This document shows positions 9,436 to 17,418 of a stretch of DNA of 64,000 bases, one piece after another. The DNA is taken from the NCBI GenBank assembly GCA_963836265.1, contig CAWIIO010000008.1:124001-188000 (forward strand), written 5' to 3'. The DNA is from CAIWHR01 sp963836265 (GTDB taxonomy: Bacteria > Pseudomonadota > Gammaproteobacteria > Burkholderiales > Casimicrobiaceae). Position numbers and translations under genes: made by a program. Each line of letters begins with the position of its first letter. Within the stretch, counting starts at the first letter, position 1. A model generated the notes under the pieces. The model did not search any database, was not told where the DNA came from, and saw only the letters and a program-made list of their open reading frames with translations.

Positions 9436-9735
9436 TCAGGCGTCGTCGACGGGACGATCGTCCCTGCCGCGGAGGGCCGGCGGCGTGTCGCGCGGGCGCT
9501 CGGCGCGACGCATCCGGCTCAGCTCGCGCTTCAACCGCGCCGTGCGCATTGCGCCGACGGCAAGGCCCGCGGCGACGCCGACCGCGAAAGCGATCAGCAC
9601 GACGAAAATGAGCGGCGCCTGCCAGCTCCACCACCGATAGAACTTGAGCGTCACCAGATCGGCGTTCTGCAGCGACAGGAACAGGAGCGCCAGGAATACA
9701 GCCGCGCCAACGATCCAGCGAAGCACGCGCATCAT
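9436..9735 (-). CDS. lapA: Lipopolysaccharide assembly protein LapA (DUF1049)
   Basis: A 99-residue inner-membrane protein with two helices (VLRWIVGAAVFLALLFLSL and a second around APLIFVVLIAFAVGVAAGL) followed by a basic cytoplasmic tail, as in LapA/DUF1049. The conserved QNADLVTLKFY links the helices. Start ATG 9735 is preceded by a CCGGAG ribosome-binding site; a TTG four codons further upstream is the alternative. LapA acts with LapB in LPS assembly. Confidence 0.9.
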   Translation of the reverse strand: MMRVLRWIVGAAVFLALLFLSLQNADLVTLKFYRWWSWQAPLIFVVLIAFAVGVAAGLAVGAMRTARLKRELSRMRRAERPRDTPPALRGRDDRPVDDA

Positions 9736-9817
9736 GGACTCCGGCAAGGGGGAAAGGGGACAACGTCAGCGCCGGCACGGACGCGCGGTCGCCGCGGGTG
9801 GCCTCGCCCGTGCCCCG

Positions 9818-10102
9818 TCATGCCTTGAAATCGACCCGCTCGCGCAATTCCTTGCCGGCCTTGAAGTGCGGGACGTGCTTTTCCGGCACCTGCACCTTGT
9901 CGCCCGATTTGGGATTGCGCCCCGTCCGCGGCGGCCGATAGTTCAGGCCGAAGCTGCCGAACCCGCGGATCTCGATGCGCTCCCCCTTCGCCAGGCTTTC
10001 GGCCATGGCGTCGAGAATCATCTTGACGGCGAGCTCGGCATCCTTCGCGACCAGCTGCGGGAACTGCGCCGCAAGGCGGTCGATCAGCTCCGATTTGGTC
10101 AT
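9818..10102 (-). CDS. ihfB: Integration host factor subunit beta
   Basis: A 94-residue HU/IHF-family DNA-bending protein starting MTKSELIDRLA. The beta-arm region RGFGSFGLNYRPPRTGRNPKSGDKV is the DNA-contacting signature of IhfB. It is followed by VPEKHVPHFKAGKELRERV. It lies 13 bases after rpsA, the usual proteobacterial neighbour, and is probably co-transcribed with it. Confidence 0.96.
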   Translation of the reverse strand: MTKSELIDRLAAQFPQLVAKDAELAVKMILDAMAESLAKGERIEIRGFGSFGLNYRPPRTGRNPKSGDKVQVPEKHVPHFKAGKELRERVDFKA

Positions 10103-10115
10103 CACGCGATTCCGG

Positions 10116-11837
10116 CTACTCGTTGGTCTTGTTGTCCATTTTCGCGCGAAGGAGCGCACCGAGATTCGTGGTGCCGGTGGTCGCCCCCGCGGTGTCCGCC
10201 TTGACGTTCTGTATCGCCTCAGTTTCCTCGGCGTGGTCCTTGGCCTTGATCGAGAGGTTGATCGCGCGGTTCTTGCGATCGATGTTGATGATCATCGCCG
10301 TCACCGGATCGCCCTCCTTGAGATGCGTCCGGATGTCCTCGACGCGGTCCCGGGCGACCTCGGAGGCGCGCAGGTAGCCCTCGACCTCGCCGTCGAGCAC
10401 GATGACCGCACCTTTGCCGTCAAGCGAGCGCACCGTGCCGTTCACCACGTTCCCCTTGTCATGGGTCGCCACGTAGTTCGTGAACGGATCGCCGTCCAGT
10501 TGCTTGATCCCGAGCGAGATGCGCTCGCGCTCGACGTCGATCGCGAGCACGACCGCCTCGACTTCCGCGCCCTTCTTGTAGTCGCGCACCGCGGCTTCGC
10601 CGGGGAGCGTCCAGGAGAGATCGGACAAGTGGACGAGCCCGTCGATGCCGCCGGGAAGGCCGACGAAGACGCCGAAGTCGGTGATCGACTTGATCTGGCC
10701 CTTCACGCGGTCGCCCTTCTTGTGGTTGGCGGCGAACTCGTCCCAGGGGTTCGGCATGCATTGCTTCATGCCGAGCGAAATGCGGCGGCGGTCCTCGTCG
10801 ATCTCGAGGATCATCACCTCGACCTCGTCGCCCAGCTGCACGACCTTGGTCGGATGGATGTTCTTGTTGGTCCAGTCCATTTCGGAGACGTGAACCAGGC
10901 CCTCGATGCCGGACTCGATCTCGACGAACGCGCCGTAATCGGTGATGTTGGTGACCTTGCCGAAGAGCCGCGTGCCCGTCGGGTACCGGCGCGACAGACC
11001 GACCCAGGGGTCCTCGCCCAATTGCTTCATGCCAAGCGACACGCGATTCTTCTCCTGGTCGAACTTGAGAATCTTCGCCGTCACCTCGTCGCCGACGGCG
11101 AGCACTTCGGACGGGTGCTTCACGCGGCGCCAGGCGAGATCGGTGATGTGCAGCAACCCGTCGATGCCCCCCAGGTCCACGAACGCGCCGTAGTCGGTGA
11201 TGTTCTTCACGATCCCCTTGACGATCGCGCCTTCCTGAAGCGTCGACAGAAGCTTCTCACGCTCCTCGCCCAGGCTCGCCTCGAGGACCGCTCGGCGCGA
11301 GACGACGACGTTGTTGCGCTTGCGATCGAGCTTGATGACCTTGAACTCGAGCGCCTTGTTCTCGTAGGGCGAGGTGTCCTTGACCGGCCGGATGTCGACG
11401 AGCGAGCCGGGCAAAAACGCGCGGATGCCGTTGACCATCACCGTGAGGCCGCCCTTGACCTTACCGGTGACCTGCCCGGTGACGACGGTGCCCTGCTCCA
11501 TCGCGGCTTCGAGGTCGTGCCAGGCCTTGAGCCGCTTCGCCTTGTCGCGCGAGAGCTTGGTCTCGCCGTAGCCGTCCTCGAGGCTTTCGATCGCGACGGT
11601 GACGAAATCGCCGGGCTTGACTTCGACTTCGCCGCGATCGTTCTTGAATTCCTCGATCGGAATGAAGCTTTCGGATTTCAGGCCCGCGTTGACGACGACG
11701 ATGTTGTAGTCGACGCGGACGACTTCGGCGGTAATGAGCTCCCCTTGGCGCATTTCCTGCCGGGTGAGGGATTCTTCGAACAGTGCGGCGAAATTTTCTG
11801 GGGGAGTTGGTGACATGCTCTGCGTGGCAATAGCCAT
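10116..11837 (-). CDS. rpsA: 30S ribosomal protein S1
   Basis: A 573-residue protein with six S1 (OB-fold) repeats, the full gammaproteobacterial and betaproteobacterial form. Repeats are visible as recurring KGIVKNITDYGAFVDLGG and GKVTNITDYGAFVEI blocks with HITD/HVSEMDW partners. It begins with the family's FAALFEESLTRQEMRQGE. S1 unwinds and recruits mRNA to the 30S subunit. Upstream on the minus strand AGAAGGATC precedes the ATG. The 179-base gap to cmk should hold its own promoter and the leader where S1 autoregulates in other bacteria. Confidence 0.97.
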   Translation of the reverse strand: MAIATQSMSPTPPENFAALFEESLTRQEMRQGELITAEVVRVDYNIVVVNAGLKSESFIPIEEFKNDRGEVEVKPGDFVTVAIESLEDGYGETKLSRDKAKRLKAWHDLEAAMEQGTVVTGQVTGKVKGGLTVMVNGIRAFLPGSLVDIRPVKDTSPYENKALEFKVIKLDRKRNNVVVSRRAVLEASLGEEREKLLSTLQEGAIVKGIVKNITDYGAFVDLGGIDGLLHITDLAWRRVKHPSEVLAVGDEVTAKILKFDQEKNRVSLGMKQLGEDPWVGLSRRYPTGTRLFGKVTNITDYGAFVEIESGIEGLVHVSEMDWTNKNIHPTKVVQLGDEVEVMILEIDEDRRRISLGMKQCMPNPWDEFAANHKKGDRVKGQIKSITDFGVFVGLPGGIDGLVHLSDLSWTLPGEAAVRDYKKGAEVEAVVLAIDVERERISLGIKQLDGDPFTNYVATHDKGNVVNGTVRSLDGKGAVIVLDGEVEGYLRASEVARDRVEDIRTHLKEGDPVTAMIINIDRKNRAINLSIKAKDHAEETEAIQNVKADTAGATTGTTNLGALLRAKMDNKTNE

Positions 11838-12016
11838 TGGGTTGGATCCTTCTGTCGGTAATCACCGCCCTCGCGAGAACCCTGTGTCTCGCTGAGGCGG
11901 GCTGGTTGTCGATATCCGCCCGGGAAGCGCCGGCCAAAGCGCTCCCGAACGACTTTCTTGCACTCGCCCTGCGCCCGGGCGCCCGTTCTCCCCCGGCGCG
12001 GCCCTGGCCCGGAGGT

Positions 12017-12688
12017 CTAGCGCGCGCTCGGCGCCAGCGCCTTGTACTGCTCGAGCACAAAGCCGATCGCGGCGTCGATCGTCATGTTCGTCGTATCCAG
12101 GATCACCGCGTCGGCCGCGGGCCTGAGCGGAGCTGCCGCCCGACTCGCGTCGCGCGCGTCGCGTTCCCGGATATCGCGCAAAAGACTCTCCAGTGTAACC
12201 GAGATTCCTTTTTCGATCAACTGCTTATGCCGGCGACGCGCCCGTTCCTCGGCGCTCGCCGTCACAAAGACCTTCAGCACGGCCTCGGGAAACACGATGG
12301 TCCCCATGTCGCGGCCGTCGGCGACCAGCCCCGGCGGGCGCCGGAACGCACGCTGCCTGACGAGGAGCGCGCCGCGCACGGCGGGATGGACGGCCACGTG
12401 GGAAGCGGCTGCGCTGACCGCCTCGCTGCGGATCGCCTCGGTCGCGTCGCGGCCATCGAGGAGCAGGCGGCCGTCGCGGAATATCGCATCGAGGCCTGCC
12501 GCGACGTCCGCCAGCGCCGCCTCGGCGTCCACCGGGATTCCCGCCTCCAGCGCTTCCAACGCGACGAGCCGATAGAGCGACCCGCTGTCCAGAAGGTGAA
12601 AGCCGAGCGCTCGCGCGACCGCGGCGGCGACCGTCCCCTTCCCCGAGGCGGCGGGGCCGTCGACGGCGATCACGGGGACCGGAGCCAT
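12017..12688 (-). CDS. cmk: Cytidylate kinase
   Basis: A 223-residue CMP/dCMP kinase. The P-loop is AVDGPAASGKGTVA near residue 8; SGSLYR (about 36-41) and DGRDMGTIVFPEA (about 132-144) are family motifs, followed by the basic LID region ERARRRHKQL. It follows aroA by nine bases, the typical proteobacterial aroA-cmk-rpsA order, and is probably in the same transcript. Confidence 0.96.
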   Translation of the reverse strand: MAPVPVIAVDGPAASGKGTVAAAVARALGFHLLDSGSLYRLVALEALEAGIPVDAEAALADVAAGLDAIFRDGRLLLDGRDATEAIRSEAVSAAASHVAVHPAVRGALLVRQRAFRRPPGLVADGRDMGTIVFPEAVLKVFVTASAEERARRRHKQLIEKGISVTLESLLRDIRERDARDASRAAAPLRPAADAVILDTTNMTIDAAIGFVLEQYKALAPSAR

Positions 12689-12697
12689 CGCGTGCAG

Positions 12698-14044
12698 TTA
12701 CGCGGGCTCGCGCTTCGGCGCGATCGCGCGAAAAGCCTCGAAATATCCGGGGAACGTCTTGCGGACGCAATCGGGATCGTTGATGCGGACCGCGACGCCA
12801 CCGAGCGCAGCCAGCGAAAAGCACATCGCGATCCGGTGGTCGTCATACGTGTCGATCGTCGCCGACCTCAGCGTCGGCGGTGGGACGATGCGCAGATCGT
12901 CGGCGCCTGCCTCGACCGTCGCGCCGAGCTTCGCGAGCTCCTTCGCCATCGCCGCGATGCGATCGGTCTCCTTCACGCGCCAGCTGCCGATGCCTTTGAG
13001 CGTCGACGGTCCCGTGGCGAACAGCGCGACCATCGCGAGCGTCATCGCGGCGTCCGGGATCGCCACGCAGTCGGCGACGATGCCGCCGAGAGCGCGACCT
13101 GCGCGGGCCTCGATCCAGTTGTCGCCGTAGCGGATGTCGGCACCCATGCGCGAAATGACATCGGCGAACGCGACGTCGCCCTGGATCGAGTTCCGGCTCA
13201 CGCCGGTCACGCGGACGGGGCCGCCGCCGATGGCCCCCGCGGCCAGAAAATACGACGCGGCGGACGCGTCGCCTTCGACGTGAAGGGCGCCCGGACTCGC
13301 GTAGAGCGAACCGCGGGGCACCCGGAACGCGCGCCATTCGTCGCGCTCGACCGTCACGCCGAAGCGCGCCATCAGGCTGGTCGTAATCGCGACATACGGC
13401 CGCGAAATGAGCTCGCCGACGACATCGACGGTCACCGTACGCTGTGTCCGCGCGGCGACCTGCGGCAGCGCCATCAGCAGCGCGGAGAGAAACTGGCTCG
13501 ACACGTCGCCACGCACGGCCACACGGTCGGGTACCGTGCTCGCGCGGCGGCCGGAGCCGATCGCGAGCGGGGGGAACCCCTGGTGGCGGAGGTAGCGGAT
13601 GTCGGCGCCCAGCGCGCGCAGCGCGTCGACGAGATCGCCGATCGGCCGCTCGTGCATCCTCGGTGCGCCGCGGAGCTCGTAATCGCCGTCGGCGAGCGCC
13701 AGCACCGCGGCCAGGGGCCGGAAGGCCGTTCCGGCATTCCCGAGGTCCAGCCGCGCGGCCTTTTGCGGGAACGCGCCGCCGCAGCCATGGACGATGCAGT
13801 CGCTCGGCGCGTTCAGCCGATCGATGCGCACGCCCAGCTCGGCCAGCGCGTCGCGCATCCGATCGACATCGTCGGCGTCGAGGAGGCCCGAGAGGCGGGT
13901 GTCGCCCGCCGCCAGCGCGGAAAGCAGCAACGTCCGGTTGGAAATCGACTTCGAGCCGGGGAGCGCCACCGTGCCCTCGGCGTGATCGATCGGGACGAGG
14001 TCGATGAAGCCGGATGCGGTGGGGGCGCCGGTCATCGGAGCCAT
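12698..14044 (-). CDS. aroA: 3-phosphoshikimate 1-carboxyvinyltransferase (EPSP synthase)
   Basis: A 448-residue class I EPSP synthase, the sixth step of the shikimate pathway. It has the N-terminal LPGSKSISNRTLLLSALA motif (PEP and shikimate-3-phosphate binding) and LDLGNAGTAFRPLAAVLA, the glyphosate-site loop with the sensitive-type glycine kept. Near the C-terminus it has KETDRIAAMAKELAKLGA. It starts six bases after tyrA ends and runs into cmk, forming part of the aromatic amino acid operon. Confidence 0.96.
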   Translation of the reverse strand: MAPMTGAPTASGFIDLVPIDHAEGTVALPGSKSISNRTLLLSALAAGDTRLSGLLDADDVDRMRDALAELGVRIDRLNAPSDCIVHGCGGAFPQKAARLDLGNAGTAFRPLAAVLALADGDYELRGAPRMHERPIGDLVDALRALGADIRYLRHQGFPPLAIGSGRRASTVPDRVAVRGDVSSQFLSALLMALPQVAARTQRTVTVDVVGELISRPYVAITTSLMARFGVTVERDEWRAFRVPRGSLYASPGALHVEGDASAASYFLAAGAIGGGPVRVTGVSRNSIQGDVAFADVISRMGADIRYGDNWIEARAGRALGGIVADCVAIPDAAMTLAMVALFATGPSTLKGIGSWRVKETDRIAAMAKELAKLGATVEAGADDLRIVPPPTLRSATIDTYDDHRIAMCFSLAALGGVAVRINDPDCVRKTFPGYFEAFRAIAPKREPA

Positions 14045-14050
14045 TTCGAT

Positions 14051-15019
14051 TCAGGATTCGCGTGTCCGGTCGGCCGGCACCGAGCTGCCGCCGGCGCTGC
14101 GCTGAGCGTCCCAGGCGCGGCGCGCCGCCCGCGCATTCGCGAACACCGCTTCGAGCGCCGCACCGTCGCCCGCCTCCACCAGGGCGGCAACGCGATCGAG
14201 CTGAGCGCGAAATGCCTCCAGTTCGGACAGGAGCGCGGCGCGGTTCGCGAGCGCGATGTCCCGCCACATTTCCGGCGGGCTCGCCGCGATGCGCGTGAAA
14301 TCACTAAAGCCGGTCGCCGCGAACCGGAACAGGTCCTCGGCATCGGGGCGCGCCGCGAGCTCGTCGACGAGCGAGAACGCAAGCAGATGCGGCAGGTGCG
14401 AGACCGCGGCGAAGATCCGGTCGTGCGCGACGGCATCGAGCGTACGCACGCGTGCGCCGCAGGTCTGCCACGCCGCCGCCACGGTCGCGATCGCGAGCGG
14501 ATCGGTTTCCGGAATCGGCGTCAGCACGACGTTGCGATCGGCGTACAGCGTCGAGAACGCGGCTGCGGCACCCGACTGCTCGGTGCCTGCGATCGGATGA
14601 CCGGGAACGAAGCGTGGCAGCACGGCGCCCAGCGCCGCGCGGGCAGCCGCGATCACATCCTGTTTCGTACTGCCGGCGTCCGTGACGATCGTGTGCGGCC
14701 CGAGGTGCGGCGCCATTGCCCGCAGCAGCGCGGGATATTGCGCGACCGGCGCGGCCAGGAGCACGAGATCGGCTGCGGCGACTTCGGTGGCCCAGTCGCC
14801 GTCGAGCGGCACGAAGCGATCGACGATCCCGAGGTTCGCGGCTTCCTCCAGGTTCATCCGGCCGCGGCCGACGCCCACCACCGTGCCCGTGCAGCCGGCG
14901 GCCTTCTGTGCGAGCGCGAACGAGCCGCCGATCAGACCCACGCCGACGACGACGAGTTTGTCGATCCGGTGCGGCACGGTGGTCACGGACTGGGACGCGC
15001 CCGATGCGTCAGCCAGCAA
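14051..15019 (-). CDS. tyrA: Prephenate dehydrogenase
   Basis: Up to 322 residues. The NAD-binding glycine motif is LVVVGVGLIGGSFALAQKAAG and the substrate loop is FVPGHPIAGTEQSG, both typical of TyrA. It makes 4-hydroxyphenylpyruvate for tyrosine. There is no ATG; 15019 is a TTG that overlaps the end of hisC by 11 bases, and GTG codons at 14986 and 14977 are equally plausible starts because conserved sequence begins only at HRIDKLVV. The C-terminal ACT-like region seen in some TyrAs is absent. Confidence 0.93.
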   Translation of the reverse strand: MLADASGASQSVTTVPHRIDKLVVVGVGLIGGSFALAQKAAGCTGTVVGVGRGRMNLEEAANLGIVDRFVPLDGDWATEVAAADLVLLAAPVAQYPALLRAMAPHLGPHTIVTDAGSTKQDVIAAARAALGAVLPRFVPGHPIAGTEQSGAAAAFSTLYADRNVVLTPIPETDPLAIATVAAAWQTCGARVRTLDAVAHDRIFAAVSHLPHLLAFSLVDELAARPDAEDLFRFAATGFSDFTRIAASPPEMWRDIALANRAALLSELEAFRAQLDRVAALVEAGDGAALEAVFANARAARRAWDAQRSAGGSSVPADRTRES

Positions 15020-16139
15020 GCGCCGACGCCAGCGCAGCGAGGAAGCGGTGGTTTTCCGCGGCGAGGCCGATCGTCACGCGCAGCCATTCGGGCAGCGCGT
15101 AATTGGCGACCGGCCGCACGATGACGCCCTGCTCCAGCAGGCGCTGATAGACGCGGCCCGCATCGCCGACCTTCACCAGGATGAAATTGGCGTGCGAGTG
15201 GAGCCACGTGAGCCCCATGGCGGCGAAGCCCTGCTCCAGCGCGCGCATCCCCTCGCAGTTCAGCCGCCGGCTTTCGTCGACGTATGCGGTGTCGGCGAGC
15301 GCGGCGACCGCCGCGACCTGCGCGAGCCCGTTGACGTTGAACGGCTGCCGCACCCGGTTCAGCATGTCGGCGACCTTCGCGTGCATGACGCCGTAGCCGA
15401 TCCGCAGCGCCGCGAGGCCGTAGGCTTTCGAGAAGGTCCGCGTCACCACCAGGTTGGGATGGCGGGCGATCCAGCCGGTGCTTGCGGTCTGCTGTCCGGG
15501 GTCCAGGTACTCGTGATAGGCCTCGTCGAGCACGACGATCACATCGTCGCCGACGGCGTCGAGAAAGGCCTCGATCGCCGCCGCCGGCAGCCAGGTGCCC
15601 GTGGGATTGTTGGGGTTCGCAATGAAGACCACGCGCGCGGAGGTCGTGATCCCGGCGCGCATCGCCGGCAGGTCGTGGCCGAAGTGCCGTGCGGGGATCT
15701 CGATGCCGGTCGCGCCCCGCGCCTGGGTGGCGAGCGGATAGACCGCAAACGCATGCCGCGAGTAGACGGCGTGATCGCCCGGCCTCAGGAACGCCTGGGT
15801 CACGAGCTCGAGCACATCGTTCGAGCCATTGCCCAGCACGATCTCGCTTGACGTCACGTGATGGCGTGCCGCGAGCGCGGCTTTGAGCTCGAAGCCATTG
15901 CCGTCGGGGTAGCGGGAAAGATCGTCGATCGCGGCAGCGATCGCCGTGCGGACCGCGGGACCGGGGCCGCGCGGGTTCTCGTTCGACGCGAGCTTCACGA
16001 TCTCGCGCTCGGCCAACCCGAACTCGCGCGCGAGCTCAGCCGTGGGCTTGCCCGGAAGGTACGGCGCGATCTTCCGGACGTATTCCGGCGCCTGCATCGA
16101 CGGATCCCGGTGATGGACGGCGGGGGCGGGCACATTCAT
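15009..16139 (-). CDS. hisC: Histidinol-phosphate aminotransferase
   Basis: A 376-residue PLP-dependent class I/II aminotransferase. The PLP lysine lies in TRTFSKAYGLAALRIGYG. NPNNPTGTWLP and VVLDEAYHEYL bind the cofactor, and the N-terminus has APEYVRKIAPYLPGKP. Set between pheA and tyrA, this second-type HisC probably also transaminates aromatic 2-oxo acids, as its relatives in the same position are thought to. The first ATG (seven bases after the pheA stop) was taken; ATG at 16097 is possible. Confidence 0.93.
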   Translation of the reverse strand: MNVPAPAVHHRDPSMQAPEYVRKIAPYLPGKPTAELAREFGLAEREIVKLASNENPRGPGPAVRTAIAAAIDDLSRYPDGNGFELKAALAARHHVTSSEIVLGNGSNDVLELVTQAFLRPGDHAVYSRHAFAVYPLATQARGATGIEIPARHFGHDLPAMRAGITTSARVVFIANPNNPTGTWLPAAAIEAFLDAVGDDVIVVLDEAYHEYLDPGQQTASTGWIARHPNLVVTRTFSKAYGLAALRIGYGVMHAKVADMLNRVRQPFNVNGLAQVAAVAALADTAYVDESRRLNCEGMRALEQGFAAMGLTWLHSHANFILVKVGDAGRVYQRLLEQGVIVRPVANYALPEWLRVTIGLAAENHRFLAALASALAG

Positions 16140-16146
16140 GTTAATC

Positions 16147-17241
16147 TTAATAAACAGCTGCAGGATACGATCCTAATACCTTGAGAAAAGGAGCTTTTTC
16201 TCGCAGCTCTGCCAGCGCGGCCGCTACCGGTGCGTCACTCTGGTGACCGACGAGATCGACAAAAAACAGGTACTCCCAGAGCCCGGTGCGCGCCGGCCGC
16301 GATTCGAGGCGTGACATGCTGACGCCGTGCTTCGCAATCGGTTCGAGCAGGCCGTAGACGGCGCCGGGACGATTCGGCGCTGACATCACGAGCGAGGTTT
16401 CGTCGCGCCCGGAGGCCGGCACCGACTGATTTCCCAGCACCCAGAACCGCGTCGTGTTGTTGGGCTCGTCCTCGATATGCGGGACCAGGACGCCGAGTCC
16501 ATAGATCGCCGCCGCAATTTCTCCCGCGATCGCTGCAGCACCCGGCTCCCCGGCCGCCATGCGGGCCGCTTCCGCGTTGCTGGCGACCGCGACGCGAGCC
16601 GCCTGCGGCAGGTGGCGAGCGAGCCATTGTACGCACTGGGCGAGCGACTGCGCATGCGAGTAAACGCGCGTCACCTCGTCGACCGTTGCCGCATTGCTGA
16701 GCAGGTTCTGCCGGATTCGCAGCCGGATCTCGCCGCAAATGGACAGCGGCGTCTGGCACATGAGATCGAGGGTGCGACCGACCGCACCCTCGGTCGAGTT
16801 CTCGACCGGGACCACCGCATAATCGGCCTGGCCGGCTTCGCCGGCACGAAAGACCTCGTCGATCGTCGCGCAGGGCTCCGGCTGGACGAAACGGCCGAAG
16901 TGCTTGGCGACGGCTGCGTGCGAAAACGTACCGGCAGGCCCGAGATACGCAATGTGCAGCGGCTGCTCCAGCGCGAGACACGCCGACATCACCTGGCGGA
17001 AGACCTCCGCAATCGCTTGATCCGACAGCGGCCCGCGGTTGGCGGCCTGCAGCCGCGACAGGACTTGCGCCTCGCGCTCCGGACGGTACGCCGCTCCGCC
17101 GGCCTTCAGGGCGCCGACCGCCTGCGCGTGCGCCGCGCGGGCATTGAGCGCTGCGAGGATCTCCTGGTCGATCGCGTCGATGGCGGCACGGCGCCGGGCG
17201 AGCTCCGGCTCACGGTCGTCGTCGGTAGGCGCAGGGGCCAT
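16147..17241 (-). CDS. pheA: Bifunctional chorismate mutase/prephenate dehydratase (P-protein)
   Basis: A 364-residue fusion. Residues about 12-90 are an AroQ chorismate mutase (RRRAAIDAIDQEILAALNARA). About 95-275 are prephenate dehydratase, with AYLGPAGTFSHAA, VPVENSTEGAVG and NNTTRFWVLG. About 280-360 are a regulatory ACT domain with the phenylalanine-binding GAVYGLLEPIAKHGVSM and ESRPARTGLWEYLFFVD. It turns chorismate into phenylpyruvate with feedback by phenylalanine. Start ATG 17241 (MAPAPTDDDREP) was chosen because longer versions run into the tandem repeats upstream. Confidence 0.95.
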   Translation of the reverse strand: MAPAPTDDDREPELARRRAAIDAIDQEILAALNARAAHAQAVGALKAGGAAYRPEREAQVLSRLQAANRGPLSDQAIAEVFRQVMSACLALEQPLHIAYLGPAGTFSHAAVAKHFGRFVQPEPCATIDEVFRAGEAGQADYAVVPVENSTEGAVGRTLDLMCQTPLSICGEIRLRIRQNLLSNAATVDEVTRVYSHAQSLAQCVQWLARHLPQAARVAVASNAEAARMAAGEPGAAAIAGEIAAAIYGLGVLVPHIEDEPNNTTRFWVLGNQSVPASGRDETSLVMSAPNRPGAVYGLLEPIAKHGVSMSRLESRPARTGLWEYLFFVDLVGHQSDAPVAAALAELREKAPFLKVLGSYPAAVY

Positions 17242-17260
17242 CGCGCGGCTGCCCTCAGGG

Positions 17261-17417
17261 CTCCCACCGAGCCGCCTCAAGGGAGGTCTGCATTCCCCTC
17301 GGGGGGAGGCGAACGAAGCGAGCTTGGGGGCCCATTGCGACCTCCCGCCGAGCCGCCTCAAGGGAGGCCTGCACCCCCCTCGGGGGGAGGCGAACGAAGT
17401 GAGCTTGGGGGCCCATT
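17261..17417. repeat. Two tandem 76-bp GC-rich repeats between gyrA and pheA
   Basis: Copy 1 is 17261-17336 and copy 2 is 17342-17417, offset by 81 bases and differing at only a few positions. Each has a GCCTC/GAGGC hairpin, a CCCCTCGGGGGG core, and ends AGCTTGGGGGCCCATT. The form resembles dispersed intergenic repeats seen in Burkholderiales genomes. The pair fills the whole gap between the gyrA stop and pheA, where serC is normally found. Confidence 0.85.
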
Positions 17418-17418
17418 T

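Noticed and set aside
11837..15124. A 1095-codon open frame on the plus strand opposite cmk, aroA and tyrA
   Set aside because: Antisense to three conserved enzymes, with composition typical of a frame shadow and no recognisable motif.
16147..17361. A pheA start at 17361
   Set aside because: The extra 40 codons are translated repeat sequence (MRRLGGRSQW and on), not part of the chorismate mutase.
17261..17417. A minimal CRISPR array
   Set aside because: Only two units, 76 bases each, separated by five bases and lacking spacers; no cas genes. It is a tandem intergenic repeat.
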